Origin: an uncultured Clostridia bacterium
GTDB lineage: Bacteria > Bacillota > Clostridia > Oscillospirales > Oscillospiraceae
DNA length: 64,000 nt
Direction of reading: 5' to 3'
NCBI GenBank assembly: GCA_947173485.1
Contig: CAMWFH010000008.1
Location: 27,407-91,406, forward strand
The notes under the pieces were generated by a model. That model made no database searches and was not told the DNA's origin. It saw only the letters and a program-made list of their open reading frames with translations. Positions within the stretch are counted from its first letter, which is position 1, and each line of letters opens with the position of its first letter. Position numbers and translations under genes: made by a program. This document shows positions 33,401 through 40,475 of this stretch, piece by piece.

Positions 33401-35755
33401 CAGGTTCATAGCGTCATAGGTCACCAGCACGATGGCGGTGCCGCTGCCCTTGGCGGTGAGCAGGCCGTTGCCGTCAACAGTGACTACGTTGCTGCTGGGC
33501 TGGCCGCTCTCGTTCAGAACGGTGTAATGGAAGTCCGGCTCGATGAAGTAGTTGTTCGTAATAGAGTCAGCCGCCTCCCAGGTGCGGAGATTGACGATCT
33601 GATAAGTATCGCCAGTGTTCAGTTTCAGATAGTTCTGGGCGTCATCGTAGTTCTGAGCATTATTGATGTTCAGATAGATATCCGCCACGTTGAAACCGTT
33701 GTTGGAGGTCAGCTCACGGTCGATCGTAGAGGGGGACTTGCCGGCAGGGGCCAAGTCCCCCTCTGTTATGGCCAGTGCAAGACTTTTGGTAGCTTCTTTT
33801 TTGAAGGTCCCGCCGCAGGTCACATAGCCGTCGCCGCTGACCCGGAAATTATAGGTGTTTGCGGGCAGGTCGAATTGGTAGGTCTTTGTGCCGCCGCTGA
33901 CGGACGGCTCTGGCAGCTCTACCGGGGTGAAGGGCACATAATGGGTGTGCCCCTTAGTGCCTACGAACAGCGTAGCGTTGCTGGGCACGGTGATAGTGGC
34001 AGTAGAGGCGGGGACAGGAGCCGGAGTGACCGTCACGGTCACTTCCGCAGTCTTGTCCTCGAAGGTGACGATCACCTTCTTGGTGTCCGCGGCCATCACA
34101 TCGGGAGACACGGTGTAGTCAGTCACCGGTTCAGTAGTGTCATCGCTGTAGGTAGCGGTGACCACCATCCCGGCGGGCTCGAACTTCTCGCCTACGGTAT
34201 ATGTAGTCTTGGTGGGTGGGGTCGTGACGGCGATGCTCTTCAACGTTTTTCCCGCCGGTGCAGGAGCCTCACCGTTCTCATCCCGCATGGGGATAGTGAC
34301 GGTATATGTTTTGCTCTTGGCGTCCGGCGCATCGGAGGCTTTTACGGTCACCGTCAGCAAGTTGTTTTCGCCAGGTTGCATATTATTGAAGTTGACCCAG
34401 TTTGTGTCACCGGATGTTAAAGGTTTTGTCGTGCCATTCAGTGTGGCAGTGATGATAGCGGTAGCACTGATTGCAGTAGCTTTTACATAGCACATCTTTG
34501 CATACTGCTGGTAGTTTACTGCATCTACAGTATATTCAGTCACATCACTGGAAAAATTAGGTTTTAATGACAAAGCACTAGGATTGCTGTCGAAGTCACC
34601 CACCTGAAGATTTGACAACTCGCAGGAACCCTCTGTAGAGGGGATATCATTGGTGACGATCACCTTGAAAAGAGGCATGATAACAGGAACATCACTATCA
34701 TCTGTTCCGGTGGCACTCAGATAATATGTCCCTTCTTCTGCTGGCATAGGGACAGTCACGGCACCAGTGGTCCCATCTGTTATGCAGGAGATGATATCAG
34801 TGGTTTGTCCGGTTGTAATGTCCACCCAGGCTAGCTGCAATCCGCATATGGGAGAACCAGCAGCGTGCATTGTATCTGCATCAGGGTATTTGTAACCATA
34901 CCAGCCAAAGGAAAGTCCTTTTACGACCAACTCTTCCTGGCTGGAGGGGATTGCGGTCAGCGTATCAAGAGGTTTCCCGTCTTTGCAGAACCAAATTATA
35001 TTTTCTGAACAGGTGTCCGGATCTTGGTAGATCAGGAACTCTAACATATCGTTTGTATGAACAGGTGCTTGATTAACACCATACCCATTATAGCCATCGT
35101 CCTGTTTGATACCATCATTAGCACAGGCACCATTGAGGACAAAACTGGCGGCAGTAGTTTCGAATCCAAAGACTGCCGTCATACTGACACCTTCTATTGT
35201 CAAATAACTGTCCTTACTTTCTTTTGTAAAATCACTCCCATATATTATCTTATGTGCCTTTACCAACACATCCAACGCAGACACACCATCTGTCACTTGA
35301 TCAGTATAACCATAACTCTCCGCCAAGTCGCTGGAGACTTCTACCCCAAACTGTGGAGCATGTAAGAAAGCTCCACCTGCTTGGGAAGTGAAGTTTACCG
35401 TAACGCTCGTGACAGCCCGCTCTGCCGGGGCGGCAGAGGCCGCAGTCTCATCTGGGGGTGTGACGATCTCATCCGAGGGGGTCACATCCTCGTCCACCGG
35501 TACCGCAGTCTCGTCTGCCGGAGGTACGATCTCATCTGGGGGTGTGACGATCTCATCCGAGGGGGTCACATCCTCATCCGCCGGCGCGGTGTCCTCCTCT
35601 GATGGTGCTGCCGGTGTCTCCTGCGTGTCTGCCGGCTGTGTGTCCGTGGTCTCCGGCCCAGGCTGGGCCGGCTCCTCCGCTGCTAACGCAGCAGAGGGAA
35701 ACAGGCTGATCAGCATGACCAGCACCAGTAGAAGGCTCCATACTCTCTTCTTCAT
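30455..35755 (-). CDS. Giant SLH-anchored surface protein with DUF4430 (transcobalamin-like) and Ig-like domains
   Basis: A 1766-residue exported protein. Residues 1-26 are a signal peptide. Residues 27-110 repeat acidic 'TPPDE'/'TPSDEIV' units. At ~110-270 a beta module with a transcobalamin-like look follows. Three bacterial Ig-like (Big_3) domains share the pattern 'P.KT.Y..G..F...GM.VTA.YSD'. Near 1295-1410 lies a DUF4430 domain ('VINVIDKALRAADIPYESN', 'GSASGWMYTLNGRHPDLGVNQ', 'GDEIILHYTDDY'), related to the C-terminal domain of animal B12 carriers. A Gly/Ser linker and three SLH domains end it. ATG 35755 starts the signal peptide. With the cobalamin-type riboswitch upstream I infer a cell-surface corrinoid-binding protein. 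Confidence 0.88.
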   Translation of the reverse strand: MKKRVWSLLLVLVMLISLFPSAALAAEEPAQPGPETTDTQPADTQETPAAPSEEDTAPADEDVTPSDEIVTPPDEIVPPADETAVPVDEDVTPSDEIVTPPDETAASAAPAERAVTSVTVNFTSQAGGAFLHAPQFGVEVSSDLAESYGYTDQVTDGVSALDVLVKAHKIIYGSDFTKESKDSYLTIEGVSMTAVFGFETTAASFVLNGACANDGIKQDDGYNGYGVNQAPVHTNDMLEFLIYQDPDTCSENIIWFCKDGKPLDTLTAIPSSQEELVVKGLSFGWYGYKYPDADTMHAAGSPICGLQLAWVDITTGQTTDIISCITDGTTGAVTVPMPAEEGTYYLSATGTDDSDVPVIMPLFKVIVTNDIPSTEGSCELSNLQVGDFDSNPSALSLKPNFSSDVTEYTVDAVNYQQYAKMCYVKATAISATAIITATLNGTTKPLTSGDTNWVNFNNMQPGENNLLTVTVKASDAPDAKSKTYTVTIPMRDENGEAPAPAGKTLKSIAVTTPPTKTTYTVGEKFEPAGMVVTATYSDDTTEPVTDYTVSPDVMAADTKKVIVTFEDKTAEVTVTVTPAPVPASTATITVPSNATLFVGTKGHTHYVPFTPVELPEPSVSGGTKTYQFDLPANTYNFRVSGDGYVTCGGTFKKEATKSLALAITEGDLAPAGKSPSTIDRELTSNNGFNVADIYLNINNAQNYDDAQNYLKLNTGDTYQIVNLRTWEAADSITNNYFIEPDFHYTVLNESGQPSSNVVTVDGNGLLTAKGSGTAIVLVTYDAMNLGFNLKKDKDGNDPVFSTSSQFYGAIWPENTGVFVVSVDAGDSGITTGMTMNAGRNTTENKRSGDALDAEHDVIYYLEKEGGSYTFTPGTPGCTVSVATPTVSDTAMSFSGFQPVTANTDGSFTVPLTHGRNIVKITKDGKSEYQIITAKPVTVTVNEDKPVHPGDAVRVQFSTLYHPSNKLAKFYNMYTFASYTTMTGVEGTKEFGSTPNQYKFASTTTAQTLSTIRTKGESYGNLSYVEDGLITIPADFTGDSVTLSGGAFHVYFFGEAFGSHRRITYDKGIDNSNPGNAETRDGFLGQLPDIVIPLSKATVETLTITKQPTKTSYVERTAFDGKGMELTAHYSDGSDIVVTNYTVSPAKFQMGDTKATISFGGKSVEIDVTVTERALKSIKISQKPTKLVYTAGDPFDTTGMIVTATYTNDETENVTNYTFSPSVMEVGKTYVTIHYTEKGVTKTVNVTGLTVNAAQGGGETNKDITVLFTLLGDDEHGEDETHTLKDNNLKTWIDQTSITVPQNAKVINVIDKALRAADIPYESNSDGNYIASVRDLAEFSNGSASGWMYTLNGRHPDLGVNQQTVRNGDEIILHYTDDYNADRDQGSSGDTGSGGSGGGSSSGGETQVTVPIQENKDGSVTAKVPESTIKNAIADVKSGGKDTITIAPEVKKGTDKVTVELPKAAVSDVARQTSAAVEVKTDLASVMIPNSALAELSKQAGSQVGITVEAQKDGGVKIDLTVGGKSAASVAGGIAVSIPAAKADSGSVLVLVDGDGKETVIKKSLLAEGAVTGLVDGSCTVKVVDNAKSFQDAGSHWAKDAIAFASSHELFGGVGGGNFAPDATMDRAMLATVLYRLEDAKTTGSASFTDVPAGAWYADAVAWANGNGIVKGSGNGFDPSGSVTREQLATMLYRYAQTLDMDTKATGSLDKFSDGGQTSGWAKDAMSWAVGSGLLSGKGGGTLDPSGSATRAEVAAIMQRMVKLMVQ

Positions 35756-35824
35756 GTCGTTTCTCCTTTGCAAATTGATCATATAAAAAGCTGCGAAAGG
35801 CAGCGTACACACCCGGCAAAGGGA

Positions 35825-36036
35825 CAAAAAAAGCGTCCCGCGCCAAAAACGCGAAACGCAGATACCGCCGCGTCTAAGACGCGGCGGAGCTGGTGGATGA
35901 GCAGCTCCGGTCTTGGCAGAAGATGCTGTCGGACTGCCATGTTCCTGGCTAAGCCTCTTGAAAGAGGCATCACAGTGACCTGCTCGCGGGGCCTCTCACC
36001 CCATTCCATGTGCCGCTCAACGCGGCCGCAGCCGAC
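35825..36036 (-). promoter_or_regulatory. Cobalamin-type riboswitch with terminator expression platform
   Basis: On the minus strand an aptamer-like region (36036-35928) is closed by GTCGGCTGC / GCAG-T-CCGAC. Inside are elements resembling the cobalamin consensus: GGAATGGGGTGAGAGGCCCC (P3/P4 region), CAGGTCACTGTGA, a CCTCTTTCAAGAGG hairpin, and AGCCAGGAACATGGC (compare AGTCAGGA..). Downstream a CCGCCGCGTC / GACGCGGCGG hairpin (35887-35865) is followed by a GCGT..CGCG / CGCG..ACGC terminator running into TTTTTTT (35859-35825). Corrinoid binding should terminate transcription of the surface protein. The class call is by eye. Confidence 0.75.
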
Positions 36037-36065
36037 ACGATATTTGATTTATTTGGATAGATATC

Positions 36066-36094
36066 AGTATACACAAGTCCCGCAAAAAATACAA
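36066..36094 (-). promoter_or_regulatory. Promoter of the riboswitch / SLH-DUF4430 gene
   Basis: Minus-strand TTGTAT (36094-36089), 17 bases, TATACT (36071-36066), just upstream of the aptamer. Confidence 0.75.
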
Positions 36095-36194
36095 GAGGTC
36101 TGGCAAAAATTTTTGGATTTTTCCAAAAATTTTTGCTCTGACCTGTAAGAAGATGACATATAGCGGTAAAATATTGCTCTTCGCCAGACGAACA

Positions 36195-36305
36195 GGCGGG
36201 GGAGACGGGCCAAACGGCCCACCGCCCCCGCCTGGGGGCCTTATAGACGGTCCGGTCAGCTTTTTTCATCTTTTCCTTGCGGGACAGGGCGGATCATGGT
36301 ATACT
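36195..36305 (+). promoter_or_regulatory. Hairpin and promoter upstream of the truncated kinase
   Basis: A GGCGGGGG / CCCCCGCC hairpin with an inner GGGCC-AAAC-GGCCC (36195-36232) lacks a T tract. It is followed by a promoter TTGCGG (36277-36282), 17 bases, TGG-extended TATACT (36300-36305) serving the kinase. Confidence 0.6.
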
Positions 36306-36335
36306 GTGCCTGTGTTCGTGAAGGGAGGAATGACC

Positions 36336-37139
36336 ATGCGGACCTACTGTCCCTACTGTATGACCGCCGCCCAGTCCGGCGCGCCCTGCCCCCACTGCGG
36401 CAGGGATCCCGCCTCCTATCAGCCCGCCAGCCATCACTTCCCGCCGGGGCGGCTCCTCCATGACCGCTACCTGGTGGGCCGGGTCCTGGGGGAGGGGGGC
36501 TTCGGTATCACCTACTTAGGTATCGACGTGGTGCTGGAACGGCTGGTGGCGGTGAAGGAGTATTTCCCCAATGTCTTTGTTCGCCGGGAGTCGTCCCTCA
36601 CCCTAGAGGTGACCTGCTACACCGACGTGAAGCAGCCCCTTTATGAGAAGGGCCGGGACCAGTTCCTGCAAGAGGCACGGGTCATGGCCCGGTTCGACAA
36701 GATAGCGGAGATCGTCCAGGTCCTGGACTTCTTTGCCGCCAACAACACAGCCTATATCGTGATGGAGCTCCTGGAGGGAGAGATCCTCCGGGCTCTGCTG
36801 CTCCGCCAGGGCCCCATCCCCGCGCCCCGTATGCTGGAGCTGCTGGAGCCGGTCCTCCGGGCCCTGGGGGCCATGCACGGCGCGGGCATCATCCACCGGG
36901 ACATCAGCCCCGACAACCTGATGCTCCTGCCCAATGGCCGGCTGAAGCTGCTGGACTTCGGCTGTGCCCGTGACGCCGAGGGGGGCCACACCATGACTGT
37001 CATGCTCAAGCACGGCTACGCCCCCATGGAGCAATATACCGGCCACAACCAGGGTCCCTGGACCGATATCTACGCCCTCTGCGCCACCTGGGCCCTGGTG
37101 GGCCTGGCTGTCACCAGCCGGGCCAAGGTGACCCATTAA
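36336..37139 (+). pseudogene. Zinc-ribbon serine/threonine protein kinase, C-terminally truncated
   Basis: 267 residues. The N-terminus is a zinc ribbon (CPYC...CPHCG), then a Hanks-type kinase domain: G-loop 'LGEGGFGITYLG', lysine in 'VAVKEYF', catalytic loop 'HRDISPDNLM', DFG in 'LLDFGCAR', and activation segment 'YAPMEQYTGHNQGPWTDIYAL'. The C-lobe stops right after 'DIYALCAT', where family members continue with helices F-I, and the last 15 residues are unrelated. I infer a truncated, probably inactive remnant, possibly by deletion next to comFB. ATG 36336 is preferred over 36330 for spacing from AAGGGAGG. Confidence 0.75.
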
Positions 37140-37200
37140 GTTCCGCCGGTTTTGTCCGATATATGGGATAAGAGGAAACGAAGGAAAGGAGACACGCGAG

Positions 37201-37476
37201 ATGAGCGTTGCTTACAAGAACCTGATGGAGGACATCGCCCTCCAAAACGTGGAGCGGGTGATGAAGGCGTCCGGCGGCTGCTGCTGTGACGACTGCAAGT
37301 CCGATGTGCTGGCCTACGCCCTGAACCACCTGCCGCCCCACTATGTAGCCACCCGCCAGGGCCTGCTGATGGTCAAGCTCCAGAGCTACGCCCTGCAATT
37401 CCACGCCGATGTGGTGGCGGCGCTCAGCGAGGCGTCGGAGCTGATCGCGAAGAACCCCCGGCATAGAAGAGACTGA
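37201..37476 (+). CDS. comFB: ComFB family late-competence protein
   Basis: A 91-residue protein with the ComFB layout: N-terminal 'YKNLMEDIALQNVERVM', a cysteine cluster 'CCCDDCKSDVLAYALNHLPPHYV' and a C-terminal helical block. In Bacillus comFB lies in the comF operon, and some relatives bind cyclic di-nucleotides; here it stands alone behind a truncated kinase. ATG 37201 follows AAAGGAG. A strong terminator lies 36 bases downstream. Confidence 0.88.
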   Translation: MSVAYKNLMEDIALQNVERVMKASGGCCCDDCKSDVLAYALNHLPPHYVATRQGLLMVKLQSYALQFHADVVAALSEASELIAKNPRHRRD

Positions 37477-37511
37477 CAGCGGGGGACTGGCTGTCTGTAG
37501 ACGCAAAGCAA

Positions 37512-37555
37512 AAAGGACCGGCGAAGCGGGATGCCCGCTGCGCCGGTCCTTATCC
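37512..37555 (+). terminator. Terminator of comFB
   Basis: AAGGACCGGCG / CGCCGGTCCTT stem with an internal GCGGG..CCCGC arm. It separates comFB from convergent minus-strand genes. Confidence 0.75.
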
Positions 37556-37569
37556 CTTTTCAAAGCCCG

Positions 37570-37818
37570 TTAGAGCTGCACTACATACTCCAGAGAGAAA
37601 ATGCGCATGATTAAATTCAGGATAATCAGCAGGACAGCAAGAACGAGAAACACAGAATAGATCTTCCTGCTTGCTTTGTTTGTGGTCTCCTTGATCAGAA
37701 AGGACAGATGCACACACCACAACAGCAGCAAGGGCACCCATCCGGCGACTGGGAGCAGGAGGACGAAAATAAACGAGAGTATCCCTAAAGTCCGGCCCCG
37801 CCAGATAGAATTGTTCAT
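37570..37818 (-). CDS. Small hydrophobic membrane protein, hypothetical
   Basis: 82 residues with three hydrophobic stretches ('ILSFIFVLLLPVAGWVPLLLLW', 'HLSFLIK', 'VFLVLAVLLIILNLIM'), likely two or three transmembrane helices. GC is about 47%, well below surrounding genes. It starts 16 bases after the stop of the secreted hypothetical protein upstream on the same strand, so they may form a small operon. No family recognised; both could be a recently acquired pair. Coding status is plausible but not certain. Confidence 0.55.
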   Translation of the reverse strand: MNNSIWRGRTLGILSFIFVLLLPVAGWVPLLLLWCVHLSFLIKETTNKASRKIYSVFLVLAVLLIILNLIMRIFSLEYVVQL

Positions 37819-37833
37819 CTTAACTCGATTCGA

Positions 37834-38451
37834 CTACAGGCCAATTGTAAAATATGAAACATGAGTGAAGGGTCCCAACGTTCCCATAATAGAACCGACA
37901 CCTGGGATAGGGCAACCAACGGTGTGCGTAGTAGTAACATTAAACGTCGCATAAGATCCGTCACTACTGATAATTGGAGTCGTTGTTCTAACGCTGTCTA
38001 AACTTCCCGCAAAAGCTGCACCTATATCGTGATAAGATGCTGATATTGTAGGCGTACGAACTTCCTCGATGCAAGGAGGACCTTCCTGCGTAACAAAATG
38101 CACCGCATGTTCTTCGTAGGACAAGGTCATAAAAGCTCTTGTAGATGGTTGCATGATTTTGTCACCATGGCCAAGGATACGAGAGATGCCCATATCATAA
38201 CATGCACCAAGAATTGTATCATAATTTCCTGTGTTATAGGCACCAAGATAGGCATTAACAAAGTCCTGAGTTATTTCAATTCCTTCCGAATTGTACACCT
38301 CGCCCTTTCCAGAAAAGACAAGGTCACATATTGCTACAAACCTTTCCGATATCTCCGGTTCAGTTCCTGAGGTCGTTGCATATGCGGAGAAAGGAGTTAC
38401 GCAAAAGATTATCACTAGTAAAAGAGAAACGCGCATCAAAATCTTTTTCAT
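37834..38451 (-). CDS. Secreted hypothetical protein
   Basis: 205 residues. A typical signal peptide (KK, then 'VSLLLVIIFCVTPFSAYA') is followed by an extracytoplasmic domain rich in Thr/Ser/Gly with one Cys pair candidate (ACYDMG, PPCIEE, GCPIPG). The end 'TFNVTTTHTVGCPIPGVGSI' looks beta-stranded. GC is about 42%, so composition is foreign to the region. ATG 38451 has a GGCAGG-type site upstream. I do not recognise a family. The 350 AT-rich bases beyond it (38452-38735) hold no gene that I can support. Confidence 0.6.
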   Translation of the reverse strand: MKKILMRVSLLLVIIFCVTPFSAYATTSGTEPEISERFVAICDLVFSGKGEVYNSEGIEITQDFVNAYLGAYNTGNYDTILGACYDMGISRILGHGDKIMQPSTRAFMTLSYEEHAVHFVTQEGPPCIEEVRTPTISASYHDIGAAFAGSLDSVRTTTPIISSDGSYATFNVTTTHTVGCPIPGVGSIMGTLGPFTHVSYFTIGL

Positions 38452-38735
38452 TCTATACCTGCCTTTCTAACCGATACCATCCTCATTCACAAATCAGCCC
38501 CAATACACATAAACTCATCCTCATGGAACCAACATCAATGCGCCCACACTTACAATTTAATTTCTCCTCTCCAGGACTAAAAAGACGAATATATCCGGCT
38601 TTATCGAACTTTGCTATAATACATAAAATGCTTGCCGTACATATCAGTTCCTATATTTCTTTAAATTTTGCCACCCCGCTAAATATGCTTTAATGTAAAA
38701 AATATATCATATGCGTTTGCTTTTGTCAATTGGTT

Positions 38736-38764
38736 TTGGCAAAAAAGTATAAATTTTCTAAAAT
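38736..38764 (+). promoter_or_regulatory. Promoter of the small XRE regulator
   Basis: TTGGCA (38736-38741), 17 bases, TAAAAT (38759-38764) in AT-rich DNA upstream of the XRE-family gene. Confidence 0.6.
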
Positions 38765-38898
38765 TGATTAAAATGATGTAATGTAGAGCAGGTGATTGGT
38801 GTAAAGTGGATGTCAAATCGTATTTACGATTTTTGGATGGTTTACGAAACCGGCACCTTCGGTATGATAAACAGCAAGAAGCATCCGAGGAGGCTCGT

Positions 38899-39228
38899 AT
38901 GGTGCTGGACTATCAGGAGATCGGACGCCGAATCGCACAGCGGCGGAAGCAGCTCGGTCTGACACAGGCTGCTGTGGAAGAGCGGGCGGAGATGGGAGAC
39001 AAGTACCTCACCAATATCGAGCGGGCCAAGTCCATCCCCTCCACGGAGGTCATCATGCGCTTGGCGATCGCGCTGGACACCACGCCGGACGAATTTTTGG
39101 TAGGCGCGGTCCGCTATGAGGACGGCGAGGAATGGCGGAGCGTGGCAGAGCTGCTGCGGGGGATGGAGGGGCGGAAGCTGGAGCTGGCCCGGCATTTTTT
39201 GCAGTGGCTGGCCGGCCAGGAGCTGTGA
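38899..39228 (+). CDS. Small XRE-family HTH regulator
   Basis: A 109-residue protein with a Cro/CI helix-turn-helix at residues 7-60 ('IGRRIAQRRKQLGLTQAAVEERAEMGDKYLTNIERAKS') and a short C-terminal helix. Such stand-alone XRE proteins often regulate mobile elements or toxin loci. ATG 38899 is preferred because GAGGAGG lies 5 bases before it; a GTG at 38806 would add 31 residues without clear homology. Codons are GC-rich while the upstream DNA is AT-rich. A terminator follows, overlapping the remnant of a toxin locus. Confidence 0.82.
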   Translation: MVLDYQEIGRRIAQRRKQLGLTQAAVEERAEMGDKYLTNIERAKSIPSTEVIMRLAIALDTTPDEFLVGAVRYEDGEEWRSVAELLRGMEGRKLELARHFLQWLAGQEL

Positions 39229-39242
39229 AAAACCCATCCAGA

Positions 39243-39290
39243 CAAAAAAGAAGTGACCGCTCTGCTTCCAACAGCCGCGGTCACTTTTTC
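39243..39290 (+). terminator. Bidirectional terminator / remnant toxin 3' end
   Basis: AGTGACCGC (39252-39260) / GCGGTCACT (39277-39285) with TTTTT on the plus side and an A6 tract before it. Just upstream an unused frame reads IQTKKK-stop, closely matching the IQAKKK-stop end and following hairpin of the toxin gene at 39453-39533, so this looks like the leftover end of a second toxin copy. Confidence 0.7.
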
Positions 39291-39452
39291 TATGATCTGT
39301 CAACTTGCCCTATTGCGTTTTTTGTCGATATATGGCATCTTGATAGATAAGAAAGAGCATTCTTTCAGCGCTGCCCGTAACGGTAGGCGGTCGGCCCCCA
39401 GACAGGGGGCAAGCTTCTTGTCCCCTGATTCTAGGCAAGGGGGACTTTGCCC

Positions 39453-39533
39453 ATGACTACATCCGAAGTTCTCCAGCTTTGTCTGGTCATCATCGGTATT
39501 TGCGGTCTCTTTATTCAGGCAAAAAAGAAGTAA
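39453..39533 (+). CDS. Holin-like type I toxin peptide, 26 residues
   Basis: A short hydrophobic peptide: MTTSEVLQL, a membrane stretch 'CLVIIGICGLFI', then QAKKK and stop. This matches the pattern of putative holin-like (Hol_Tox) type I toxins of Firmicutes, which start M-T/V-T-x-E-x-L and end in lysines. AAGGGGG lies 8 bases before the ATG. An antisense RNA from a consensus promoter on the opposite strand overlaps its 3' end, the usual antitoxin. The untranslated region before it (GCGCTGCC...GGCGGTCGGCCCCC, 39368-39399) is repeated inverted at 39578-39604, so ends of the mRNA could pair. Confidence 0.72.
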   Translation: MTTSEVLQLCLVIIGICGLFIQAKKK

Positions 39534-39611
39534 CCGCCCTGCTCCCACAGCCGCGGTTACTTCTTAACCAAAGCACAGGGGGCTGACCGCTAACCGGCAG
39601 CGCCCTTTCTA
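39520..39611 (-). ncRNA. Predicted antisense antitoxin RNA of the type I toxin
   Basis: Transcription from the promoter at 39617-39645 would begin near 39611 and end at a minus-strand terminator: GAAGTAACCGC (39563-39553) / GCGGTTACTTC (39537-39527) followed by TTTTTT (39526-39521). The ~90-base RNA is complementary to the last codons and 3' region of the toxin mRNA. Start and end are inferred from sequence only. Confidence 0.65.
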
Positions 39612-39616
39612 TGTTT

Positions 39617-39645
39617 AGTATACCTGCTTTATCTGCATTTGTCAA
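39617..39645 (-). promoter_or_regulatory. Consensus promoter of the antisense RNA
   Basis: Minus-strand TTGACA (39645-39640), 17 bases, TGG-less TATACT (39622-39617). No protein gene lies downstream on that strand, only the antisense RNA. Confidence 0.8.
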
Positions 39646-39767
39646 CTGTCTGCTCTCATAAAATGGCGCAGCCACGCGCTTTTTTGCTCTATAGGGACAC
39701 CGTACAGGACCGGCGAAGCGGAACGTCCGCCTCGCCGGTCTTTTGCTGTTCGATAGTGACATATGGC

Positions 39768-40469
39768 TCAAAGCGCCAGATCCAGGACCCAGGCCGATGG
39801 GATGGCGTCTGCGATCAGTCCCCTGTTCAGGTCGAACCAGCTGCCGCACTTGTCCAGGATGATCGCGTCCGAGGTGACCACCCGGTCCATCCGGGCCAGC
39901 TGGCCGTCCACACTGGGATGGAGGCCCACCTCCAGCGCCAGGGGCCGTCCCGCCGCTTTCTCCAGCAGCAGGGACCGGAGACGGCCGGAGTTGGAGATCT
40001 GCCGGTCCAGGTAGAGGAGCGCCTCCTCCACCCCCAGGGCCTCCAGCCGGTCGAGCAGCAGCTCCACCGCCAGCAGCGTCTTGTCCACGATGCGGTAGCT
40101 GCCCCGCAGCCCCGCCAGGTCCCGGATGGTCCCGTCCATCCCCCGCAGGAGCAGGGAGCCGGAGAGGGCCACCTCCAGGGTGATGATGGTGTTGAACCCG
40201 TCGATCGCCAGGGACCGGGGGGTCTGGGCGAGCTCCTTGGCCCACCGGGCCTCCAGGGCGGCGGTGGGGGAGACCACCCGGGCCATGGCCAGCCGCTGGC
40301 GCTCGGAAAGGAGATGGTGGTTGCCCACAAAGGTGGAGGCGGACTTCACGTCATAGCCCCGGTCCAGCAGGAAGTGCAGCTCCTGACCGGCGGCCCGGAG
40401 GGCATCCAGCCGCCGGGGGCCGAACTCCGTCTCATCCTTGGGCACATAGCCCCGTCTGACCGTCTCCAT
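39768..40469 (-). CDS. DUF434/DUF5616 protein
   Basis: 233 residues. The N-terminal 60 residues fit DUF434 ('LDALRAAGQELHFLLDRGYDVKSASTFVG', 'LLSERQRLAMARV'). The rest fits the linked DUF5616 domain, with 'LAIDGFNTIITLEVALSG', 'RDLAGLRGSYRIVDKT', 'YLDRQISNSGRLRSLL' and 'VVTSDAIILDKC', a pattern of conserved Asp residues reminiscent of a NYN/PIN-like nuclease fold (inference). It begins 6 bases after the stop of the SLH gene and closes a five-gene export operon. Function unknown. Confidence 0.85.
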   Translation of the reverse strand: METVRRGYVPKDETEFGPRRLDALRAAGQELHFLLDRGYDVKSASTFVGNHHLLSERQRLAMARVVSPTAALEARWAKELAQTPRSLAIDGFNTIITLEVALSGSLLLRGMDGTIRDLAGLRGSYRIVDKTLLAVELLLDRLEALGVEEALLYLDRQISNSGRLRSLLLEKAAGRPLALEVGLHPSVDGQLARMDRVVTSDAIILDKCGSWFDLNRGLIADAIPSAWVLDLAL

Positions 40470-40475
40470 GGCCGG

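Noticed and set aside
31913..34420. 835-codon plus-strand frame inside the SLH-DUF4430 gene
   Set aside because: Antisense shadow of Thr/Val-rich repeats; no ribosome binding site or domain.
36153..36335. N-terminal extension of the kinase frame
   Set aside because: It would run through the promoter and hairpin; the zinc ribbon begins at the ATG at 36336 behind AAGGGAGG.
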